Positions 56,829-64,000 of a DNA stretch of 64,000 bases are shown piece after piece; the first letter of the stretch is position 1, and each line of letters starts with the position of its first letter. Below the pieces are notes generated by a model. It saw only the letters and a list, made by a program, of their open reading frames with translations. It was not told the DNA's origin and ran no database searches. The position numbers and the translations under genes were made by a program. This DNA is from FEN-1219 sp963728995 (GTDB lineage: Bacteria; Pseudomonadota; Gammaproteobacteria; Steroidobacterales; Rariloculaceae). The DNA is taken from NCBI GenBank assembly GCA_963728995.1, contig CAVSMD010000002.1, positions 744,001 to 808,000 on the forward strand. Direction: 5' to 3'.

Positions 56829-58598
56829 TCAGAACGGCCAGATCGTCGGTGCGAGCGACACCGTGATGGCGCCGAGCAGCAGGTTCAGCGGCACGCCGAT
56901 CCGCAAATAGTCCGTGAAGCGATAACCGCCGGGTCCGTAGACCATGAGATTCGTTTGATACCCGAGCGGGGTCGCGAAACTCGCAGATGCGGCCATCATG
57001 ATGCAGGCGACGAATGGCCAAAGGCTCACGCCGAGGCCCGCGGCGGTCGCCTGCGCGATCGGGAAGGCGAGGACCGCGGCCGCATTGTTCGTGATCATCT
57101 CGGTCAACACCATCGTCAGCGCGTAGATCGCGGCGAGCGCGACCCACGGATGGTTACCGGCGAGCCCGAGCCAGGTGCCGGCGATCGCGCCGGCCGTGCC
57201 GCTCTTGTCGATGGCCGTGCCGAGCGCAAACGAAGCGCCGATCGCCACGAGCACCGACCAATCGACGCGCTCACGCACCTTCGCCGTGGTGGTGCAGCGA
57301 GTCGCGACCATGAGCCCCGCCGCGACCAACGTGGCCTCGAGCATCGTCAGCACGCCGGTCGACGCCAAGGCAACCATGGCTGCGAGTATGCCGATCGCGA
57401 GCCAAGCGCGATCGTGCCGCGGCAGGTTCGCGCCCTGCACTTCGCTGACGAGCAAGAAATCGCGCGAGTTGCCGTGCTGCGCGACGAAATTCGGGCGCGA
57501 CTCGAGCAGCAGCGTATCGCCGGGTCGCAGCTCGATCGCACCGAGCTTGCCGCGCAGGCGCTCGCCATTGCGCGCCACCGCGATGACGACGGCGTCGTAG
57601 TGCGACCGGAACCGGCCGTCGCGAATCGTCAGCCCCACCAGCGGACACGTATCCGACACCACGACCTCGATCAACCGTCGCTCTGGCCGAGGCGCGCCGA
57701 GCTTGAACAGCTGATCCGGCGCGGGCACGAGCCCGCGCGTCCTCACGAGGTCGACCATCGACTCGACCACGCCGACGAACACCAGCCGGTCGCCGGCCCG
57801 CAGCACTTCCGTCGGCGCGACGGCCGGCAGAATCATGTCGGCACGCTCGATTTCCGCCAGGAACCCTCCGGGTACGTTGCGCAGCCCGGCCTTCTCGACG
57901 GTTCTGCCGATCAGGCCACTGCCCTTCTGCACGAGCATCTCGATCACATACTCACGCGCGTCGATACTTTCGCGCAGCGGCGGCTTGCGGTCAGGCAGCA
58001 ACCATCGCTGCGTGACGATCACGTACAGCACGCCCACGATCGCACACGGCAGACCCACGGCGCCGATCTCGAAGAAGCCCATCTGACCGAGGTCCGTAGA
58101 CTTCAACACCATGCCCTGCACGACGAGGTTCGTGCTGGTGCCGATGATCGTGCACGTGCCGCCGAGAATCGCCGCGTAACTCAGCGGAATCATGAGCTTC
58201 GACACCGAGATCCGCGAGCGACGCGCCCATTCCTCGACGATCGGCACGAACATCGCCACGAGCGGCGTGTTGTTCAGAAATCCGCTCATGACCGTGACGG
58301 GCAGCATGAGCCGCAGTTGCGCCGCCAGCGTGCTGACCGGCCGACCCAGCACGCGCGCCGCGAGCGCTTGGACGGCGCCGGTATCCGTGAGCCCCGCCAC
58401 GACGACATACAGCACGGCGACGGTGATCAGCCCCTCGTTGCCGAACCCCCCGAGCGCTTGAGCCGGCGTCAAAACGCCGGTGAGCAGCAGCACGGTGACC
58501 GAGCCCACGAGCGTCAGGTCGGTCGGCAACCGGGTGCCGATCAGCGTGGCGAGTGTCCCGGCGATCACGGCCAGCGTGATCCATGCATCGAGGCCCAT
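56829..58598 (-). CDS. SLC13/DASS-family permease with RCK_C domains
   Basis: A 589-residue inner-membrane transporter of the divalent anion:Na+ symporter family. Helical scaffold: ITLAVIAGTLATLIGTRLP, NTPLVAMFVPIVEEWARR, GTCTIIGTSTNLVVQG, and in the second half ASFALGTAIDKSGTAGAIA and NNAAAVLAFPIAQATA. Between the halves are two RCK_C (TrkA-C) domains, around residues 205-290 and 300-380, which may gate it by nucleotide or ion. Substrates of this type include sulfate and dicarboxylates. ATG at 58598. Confidence 0.92.
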   Translation of the reverse strand: MGLDAWITLAVIAGTLATLIGTRLPTDLTLVGSVTVLLLTGVLTPAQALGGFGNEGLITVAVLYVVVAGLTDTGAVQALAARVLGRPVSTLAAQLRLMLPVTVMSGFLNNTPLVAMFVPIVEEWARRSRISVSKLMIPLSYAAILGGTCTIIGTSTNLVVQGMVLKSTDLGQMGFFEIGAVGLPCAIVGVLYVIVTQRWLLPDRKPPLRESIDAREYVIEMLVQKGSGLIGRTVEKAGLRNVPGGFLAEIERADMILPAVAPTEVLRAGDRLVFVGVVESMVDLVRTRGLVPAPDQLFKLGAPRPERRLIEVVVSDTCPLVGLTIRDGRFRSHYDAVVIAVARNGERLRGKLGAIELRPGDTLLLESRPNFVAQHGNSRDFLLVSEVQGANLPRHDRAWLAIGILAAMVALASTGVLTMLEATLVAAGLMVATRCTTTAKVRERVDWSVLVAIGASFALGTAIDKSGTAGAIAGTWLGLAGNHPWVALAAIYALTMVLTEMITNNAAAVLAFPIAQATAAGLGVSLWPFVACIMMAASASFATPLGYQTNLMVYGPGGYRFTDYLRIGVPLNLLLGAITVSLAPTIWPF

Positions 58599-58851
58599 GG
58601 TTGTAAATTCGTCCTTGCGCTGCCGCGAAACGAAGACGCCGCGCCGCGAATGGTACTGGCAACGCGTGAATCGTGGCGCCCGGCCTCCAAAATATTTGGC
58701 TATAAAGATAGATCGGGCGGCGTCCGGGGTCTTGCAGAGACCGACGAGCCGAGCGCCGACGGCGAGTCGACGCCGGGGACCGAGAGCGGCCGCGGGCGCG
58801 GTCGACGGCCTGGAGCACGCGCCGGCGCTCGCTCTCAGGCCTCTGCGCTCT

Positions 58852-59580
58852 TTATTGGCGCGCCGGCACCCAGCCGCTGGTCGTGTGGCAGTTATCGCAC
58901 GCGTTGCCGGCGGGGATGTGGCTCGCGTCCTTGCCGGTCGCGGTCTGACCGTTGTGGCAGCTGACGCAGGTGCCGATCACCTCGACGTGATCGACGCGGA
59001 CGGCCGCCGCGAAGCTCACGGTGTTGTGGCAGGCCTCGCAATTGCTGGTCGTGGTGATGTGGGTGTTGTTCTTGCCCGTGGCCCCGACACCATCGTGACA
59101 ACTCGCGCACGGCTGCGTGACCTCCGCATGGCTGAAATGCACGGGCACCCAACCTGTCGTGCGGTGACAGGTATCGCAGTCCGACTGCGTCACCAGATGC
59201 TGCGGCGACTTGCCCACGCTGAAGACGTTGTTGTGGCACGACATGCAGGTGCCGAAGATCGCGTCATGGTTCATGCGCACCAGCGGCACCCATGCCGCCG
59301 TGCGGTGACAATCGCTGCAGCTCTCGGTAGTCAGCGGGTGGTTAGCGGGCTTGGCAGAAGCACGAATGCGCCCGCCGGCCACATGACACGAGCCGCACTG
59401 CGTGGGCGTGCCCTGAAACACACCGGCGACGTGGCAGGATTCGCAATCGACCACGCGATGCGCGCCGTCGAGGTCGAACCCCGTGGTGAAGTGGTCGAAG
59501 GTGGAGCTCGGCCGCGCCTGCGCGAGCGCCAGCACCGGCATGAGAAATAGCACCGACACCCATGCGAGATTGCGCTTCAT
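58852..59580 (-). CDS. Nine-haem periplasmic c-type cytochrome
   Basis: A 242-residue exported protein with signal peptide (LMPVLALAQ). I count nine CxxCH motifs: CESCH, CGSCH, CSDCH, CMSCH, CDTCH, CASCH, CEACH, CVSCH and CDNCH. Additional His residues in short HDAIFG, HFSHAEVT and HVEVIG segments supply distal ligands. Spacing follows the doubled-CXXCH (cytochrome c3/c7-like) pattern. It would carry electrons through the periplasm to or from the giant cytochrome encoded 13 bases upstream in transcription. No terminator was seen after it. Confidence 0.92.
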   Translation of the reverse strand: MKRNLAWVSVLFLMPVLALAQARPSSTFDHFTTGFDLDGAHRVVDCESCHVAGVFQGTPTQCGSCHVAGGRIRASAKPANHPLTTESCSDCHRTAAWVPLVRMNHDAIFGTCMSCHNNVFSVGKSPQHLVTQSDCDTCHRTTGWVPVHFSHAEVTQPCASCHDGVGATGKNNTHITTTSNCEACHNTVSFAAAVRVDHVEVIGTCVSCHNGQTATGKDASHIPAGNACDNCHTTSGWVPARQ

Positions 59581-59593
59581 CTACGAATCGATT

Positions 59594-62500
59594 CTAGAAA
59601 CTACTGCTACTTACTTTGTGGCAGCCTGAGTTGCCGCAGTTCAGATATTTCACCGGCACGGGCTTGCCATGGTCACTCTGGCGCTCATGACAGGCAGCAC
59701 AAGTCGATCCATAGGGGGTTGCCTTATCGGACGCAAGAGCCGTCGAAGGAAACGTGGAAATATTCGCATTCGGAGGCGAATTGTTGTGGCACTGAGCACA
59801 AGAAGTAATTCTCTTCGTGCTGTGGTCGCCAGGGTAACCCCCGCCCGTGACATGCTTATACGTGACCGCGGTCCACGCAGTGGTACTGGTATGACACGAG
59901 GCACACGCCGTTATCGACGTGACGAAGTGACTCGATGACTTTGCGGTAACCACGTGAGCGGTATTGCTACCATCATGCTTACCGTCGTGACAGCTCTCAC
60001 AACCTTCAAACGTGACCACCGAATGATCCATTGACGCATTCGCGAAGGTCCCGCCCGCGCTCTTGTGGCAGGCGTAACAATCGACTTCCGCTGATGCGTG
60101 GACGATAGGAATATGAGGCAGCGGATTCGGGTCGTCGGTAACGTCACGTCACGCTTGGATTGCCTGACATGTGGCAACCGGAACCCGCGCACCCACTCGT
60201 CACACCCGTATGATTGAAGCCCGTGGCGTTCGCAAACGTGAGCGGTGCCATGGCATGCGCCGCAATCCGAATTCGTCGCGATGTGTGTGAACGTGCCGAA
60301 TTTCGTTTTTCCTACGGCGATACTGTCGTCGTGGCACTGCGTGCACAACTTCCCGATCATTTCAGGGCCCGCGTGATCGAAGGCGCCCCCCGCAAACGAC
60401 GACGTTGTCGGCGGATATCCGGCGTGACAGCTAACGCAATCGCGCGTCGTCGGCAGATGGTTGCCGGCTTTACCGGTTGCGGTTACCCCGTCGTGACAGG
60501 TCGTGCACGCTAATCCCTGGTTGGCGCCTCCGGTTTTCAACGTCGCGTGATCGAAGCCCGCGACAAAGCTACCGCCGGCCTGATGGCACTGCTGGCACAT
60601 GTCCGACGTCGCCGGGTGCATCGCGCCCTTGCCGATGGGCTCGGCCATATTGCCTGCAACGTGGCAGCTGACGCACGGCTGGGCCTTGACGGCCGCGTCC
60701 TGGTGGTTGACCGGATTGGCTTCCAGGAAGTTACCCGTCGTCGTGTGGCACGCATTGCATTCCCAGACGTTGGCATCCACCGTGGCATGCACGGAGTCGC
60801 TTGGATGAGCCTTCGCGAGATAGATCGCATTGTCGTATGAGCCGTTGTGGCAACTGCGGCAACCCGTGGTATAGGCCGGATGCACCGCGTTCACGAACGG
60901 ATCCGCTCGCGTAAAGCCACTGACGATCGAACCGTTGATGCCGGGACCGTTGGCCGTGTCCGCATGACACTTGCTGCAGTCATCCGACGTGGGAATGTGC
61001 CCCGTCGGCTTCGAGATGACCTTTATGCCGTCGTGCGCCTTGCCGTCGTGGCAGCTGGTGCAATTGTTGGTGATGCCGGCGGTCGCATGGTCGAACGTCG
61101 GCATCTTGAAGCTGCTGAAGCCCGTCCCATGGCATACCAGGCAATCTTGCCCCGCCGTCGGCAGCGGCACGTGCGACAAAGATCGACCGGTCGCCGTCGA
61201 TCCGTCATGACAGGACCCACAGCTCGGCGTGGACACGTCGCCCACGATCGCCAGGCTGGAATGATCGTAGCCCGAGCCCAAGAAGTCACCCCGTTGCGGA
61301 TCGTGGCATGCACCGCAATCCTGTGTCGTCGCCAGATGGCCAGTAGGCTTGCCGGTGGCTACCGTATCGTCGTGGCACTCCGCGCAGCTGGTGTACTGCG
61401 GCGGAAGCGTGATGTTGCCGACCGAGCCGAAGCCGCCGTGATCCACCGTCGCCAAGCCGAAGCTCCCGCCCGGAGCGTGACAGCTGCCACAGCTCTGGCC
61501 GACTACGGCGGCATGAATGTCCACGAGCACTTGCGGCGTCGTGGGCGTGCCTTGAATGGGTAGCGTGACGGTAGCTCCCGTGGAGTCCACGAAGCTCCAT
61601 GTATGTGCACCATCATGGCAGGCCGTGCACTGCTGGCTCGTGACCGCGGCCGAAGTATGGTCGACGAACCCGCCCACGAACGTCGAGGTGTTGTGGCAGT
61701 TGCTGCAGTCGGCGCCTGCCGCAGTGGGTATGTGCCCGGCAATCTTGCCCGTGGCGCTCAGCCCATCGTGACAGGACATGCACGCGATCGGATGCCGCGC
61801 CAAGATCCCGTGATCGAACACGCCGCCTAGGTCGTAGCTGGTGGTGTTGTGGCAGACGTCGCAAGCCTGAGTAATGTTGCCCGTCGCAGGGTGCGGATGC
61901 GGCGCAGAATTCTTGCCGGTGATCGCCACGCCGTTGGCCATGATGCTCGCGCCGTCATGGCAGCCGGCCTGACCGCAGGTACCGGGTACGACGACTTTGG
62001 TATCGGAGTGGTTCGGAAATGGCGTCGTGAACGTCGCCGTCGTGTGACACGCGTTGCATTCCGCGGAAATGCTTGGATGCCCCGTCGGGCTCGCGATCCG
62101 ACGCCGTGCCGATCGCGACGGTGCCGTTGTGACAGGCCGAGCAGCCTCCCGTGATGCCCGTGTGATCGAACGTTCCGTCCGCGTTCAGTGCGACGAAACT
62201 GGTAGTCGTATGGCAATCGCTACACTCCTGGGTCGTAACGACGTGAGTGTCCGACTTGCCGGTGGCAATGACGCCATCATGGCAGTCGCTGCATTGGCCG
62301 AACACTTCGGTGTGATCGACGAAGCTCGTGACGCTGAAGCCCACGGGCGAATGACAGGTTTGACACGTATTGCTCGTCGCGATATGCGTGCTCGGCTTAC
62401 CCGGAATCGTTGGGTCTGCGCTCCCTGAATGGCACTGAACGCAGCTGCTCGAGAGTCCTCCGTGAAAATTGTACGGCGTAGCCGCGGGATTGGTCGCCAG

Positions 62501-62983
62501 ATTGGGATTGAGAGTGGCGTCATCGAGCGCCACCACTAGGGCCACCGCTCGCGGGCTGGAAACTCCGGCGGCGCTCACCACCAGCTGCACGGCGTACGCC
62601 CCCGCTTTGTCGGGCACGAACGTAGGGCTAGCAGTGTCTTCACCCACCAACTGCGCGCTGCTGCCCGTCGGTCTGGAGGCAAACGACCAGGCGTAGCTCA
62701 GGGCTTCACCGCTCGAGGAAGTCGATTTGCTGCCGTCGAGATAAGCCGTATAAGGATCACCGCCGTGATTACAGGCCAGCGCGGGTGGGGTCGTCGTGTA
62801 CGCCTCTCCCTTCAGCAGCGTCTCGCACACGCCTCCCGCGTCGGCACGCAAGATTTTCGCCGAGCTTGGAGTCGGCGTCGGTGTTGGCGTGGGATTCGAC
62901 GCTCCCGAGCTCCCGCCGCCGCTGCAGCCGGCTACGAGCAGTGCGAGCAATATCGACGCGGACGCGATCGGCGTACGAAACAT
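59594..62983 (-). CDS. Giant PKD-domain multihaem lipoprotein, about 33 haem motifs (three frameshifts)
   Basis: About 1130 residues over successive frames. Start: lipoprotein signal ending LLVAGC, then a Gly/Ser and Pro-Thr repeat linker, then a PKD/Ig-like domain (YLDGSKSTSSSGEALSYAWSF; TFVPDKAGAYAVQLVV). From about residue 175 to the end runs an array of haem motifs. I count about 30 CxxCH plus three CX4CH (CGQAGCH, CAGSGCH, CGNSGCH). Frame breaks lie near 62100, 60235 and 60148; haem motifs continue across all of them, so indels are likely artefacts. Modules repeat HDGxxATGKxxxH then xxxCxxCH. It should be anchored to the outer membrane and conduct electrons. Confidence 0.88.
59600..62480 (-). 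repeat. Degenerate haem-module repeat array
   Basis: The coding DNA repeats a unit of about 40-50 codons: a DH dipeptide, about ten residues, CxxCH-DG, xxATGK, a lone His, then a second CxxCH. Units are diverged at DNA level, so this is protein-level tandem duplication, not a CRISPR or satellite. Confidence 0.7.
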
Positions 62984-63018
62984 GGCTCCACTCCGTTCCC
63001 GTTTTGACATCGATCCAC

Positions 63019-63609
63019 CTAAGGCGCGCTGTTGCCAACCGCCGCGAAGAACTCGTCGAAATTCCCTGAGCCGTCCCAGCGGATGAACGTACGAAGGGCC
63101 CTGCTGTCGCCCGTGGCAACCCTGATCGAAGCCGGCGCAGCGCCGCCGATCAGCGTGAGCTGCTGCAGCGTGACGCGTGCGGCGAGCTCTTCCCGGACCG
63201 GCACGGTCGTCGAGTACATCGGCTTCTCGATCCCGGTCGGCACGAGATCGTGCCAGGGGGTCAATGGCAGCTCGATCGGCTCGCCCTGAACTTCGACGTA
63301 AAGCGTGCGGGGCTCCTGCGCGTCCGGCGCGATGAAGCCTCGATCGATCGTCGTCGCAACCCCAACCCACAGAAAGTACTCGCGCACACCCTGGCGATTC
63401 GTCTCGACCGGCCCGAGGTACACGTAGTCGCGGGCGCTGCGCGAATAGCGCGGCTCCGTTCGCGCGTAGACCAGCACTCCGGCACCGCGGACAATCGTCG
63501 CGCCGGAGCGTTCGTCGAGCCGCTCGAGCCGCCCGCTGCCGCCGGCGCACCCACCGAGCACTGCCGCAACAATCAGCAAAAGGCACAAAGTGGTGCGTGC
63601 TGTTGGCAT
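63019..63609 (-). CDS. Small lipoprotein of the cytochrome cluster
   Basis: A 196-residue lipoprotein with lipobox VLGGC. The body is beta-rich: ATIVRGAGVLVYARTEP, DYVYLGPVETNRQGVREYFLW, PRTLYVEVQGEPIELPL, STTVPVREELAARVTLQQL and ALRTFIRWDGSGNFDEFF. No known domain is recognised. ATG at 63609 lies two bases after the barrel stop, and the giant cytochrome begins 35 bases further on, so it belongs to the same operon. It may be an assembly or anchoring factor. Confidence 0.78.
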   Translation of the reverse strand: MPTARTTLCLLLIVAAVLGGCAGGSGRLERLDERSGATIVRGAGVLVYARTEPRYSRSARDYVYLGPVETNRQGVREYFLWVGVATTIDRGFIAPDAQEPRTLYVEVQGEPIELPLTPWHDLVPTGIEKPMYSTTVPVREELAARVTLQQLTLIGGAAPASIRVATGDSRALRTFIRWDGSGNFDEFFAAVGNSAP

Positions 63610-63611
63610 CG

Positions 63612-64000
63612 TCAGAAGTCCGCCCGATATCCGACGTTCAAGTACTTGCCGGTGGAGTCTTGCTCCGCCGTGCTGGACGTACGCACGAGATTCTCCTGAC
63701 CAATCTCGAGCTCGAGTCGGTATCGACGCGGCGCGTTCCACAGTAGCCGCAGCGAAGGCGTGACGGTCTCCCGGCGAATGCCGGTCAATGCGCCTTCCCA
63801 GACGCCGAGTCGCAATCGCGGATTGATGCGCAGACGTTTGCCGATCGGCACGCGCGTGTCCCACGTCAACAAGCGTCGTGGTGAAATCGGGCGCTTCGCC
63901 ATGGCGCAGGTTCAGGACATTGACGTCGCGGTGGCCGAACAACGACGACGCCACCAGCGTACCGGAGTAATAGACCTGCTGGCCCGTGCCCGGCACCCCG
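63612..64000 (-). CDS. Outer-membrane beta-barrel, C-terminal part (partial, one frameshift)
   Basis: The last ~129 residues of a beta-barrel; the start lies beyond the window. One frame reads GQQVYYSGTLVASSLFGHRD and NVLNLRHGEAPDFTTT; after a break near 63868 the sequence continues as LLTWDTRVPIGKRLRINP, RLRLGVWEGALTGIRRETV, SLRLLWNAPRRYRLELEIG and ends NVGYRADF. Alternating hydrophobic strands and a C-terminal Phe are typical of outer-membrane proteins recognised by BamA. It heads the cytochrome operon and could be the porin of a porin-cytochrome conduit. Confidence 0.75.

Noticed and set aside
58680..58720. An AT-rich patch that could be a promoter of the SLC13 gene
   Set aside because: Hexamers of proper spacing could not be fixed on the minus strand, so no promoter is called.
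56781..58964. A 727-codon open frame on the plus strand
   Set aside because: It lies opposite the SLC13 permease (and the very start of argS) and is full of Arg, His and Asp in a pattern typical of antisense reading of GC-rich genes.
59600..62480. Regularly spaced repeats that could suggest a CRISPR array
   Set aside because: The repeats are diverged codons for CxxCH haem modules; there are no identical short repeats with unique spacers and no cas genes.
62880..62920. A short tandem DNA repeat
   Set aside because: It simply encodes the Pro-Thr linker of the giant lipoprotein.

Overview
The window is GC-rich (about two-thirds G+C by eye) and fully bacterial. Gene families, Tat and lipoprotein signals, TonB and outer-membrane proteins, a copA/copB pair and a GlyGly-CTERM protein point to a Gram-negative proteobacterium. 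A gammaproteobacterium of the Steroidobacter/Nevskia type is my best inference, not a proven placement. No rRNA, tRNA, CRISPR array, insertion sequence or phage gene was seen. About twenty genes are split by single frameshifts although both halves keep family-typical sequence. That density suggests indel errors in the assembly rather than mass pseudogenisation, so I list each such gene as one CDS and give the break points. Two loci (36733-36942 and 51740-51978) look truly damaged.

Layout. 1-11 kb: edge-truncated MFS permease; two paralogous exported proteins flanking a DUF6152 protein; ankyrin lipoprotein; TonB receptor; GFA enzyme; MgtE; MATE pump; a small haem protein; HIT protein. 11-23 kb: CPBP-like membrane protein, Tat-exported EthD-like protein, split YeeE/YedE pair, a sigma factor translationally coupled to a small protein, HAD phosphatase, ArfB, PQQ sugar dehydrogenase, CBS protein, peroxiredoxin, a FolD paralogue lacking the usual active-site lysine, GNAT, a GlyGly-CTERM surface protein, and a metallo-beta-lactamase-fold hydrolase carrying two EF-hand loops.

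23-36 kb: a copper/metal region. It holds an outer-membrane-like protein, a DUF2946 protein, a small Cys/His-rich exported protein, multicopper oxidase CopA, CopB, an S9 peptidase, a copper-type P1B ATPase, a Tat-exported homologue of arylmalonate decarboxylase, and a response regulator / histidine kinase / Spy-like protein series. 36-43 kb: small secreted proteins, a tricorn-like S41 protease of about 1100 residues, an NHL-repeat protein and a DUF2799 lipoprotein.

43-55 kb: a collection of catabolic-type enzymes: 2-oxoglutarate/Fe oxygenase, VOC protein, hydroxyisobutyrate-type dehydrogenase, MmgE/PrpD, carboxymuconolactone decarboxylase-like protein, pirin, SnoaL-like protein, aldehyde dehydrogenase, SMP-30-like protein, lactonase-like MBL protein and SDR. 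They could form a pathway for an aromatic or branched substrate, but the substrate cannot be read from the sequence. 55-58.6 kb: argS and an SLC13 permease.

58.8-64 kb: the most striking region. Four genes on the minus strand encode, in transcription order, the end of an outer-membrane-type beta-barrel, a small lipoprotein, a giant lipoprotein with a PKD-like domain followed by about 33 haem-binding motifs, and a 9-haem periplasmic cytochrome. This arrangement suggests a trans-outer-membrane electron conduit.
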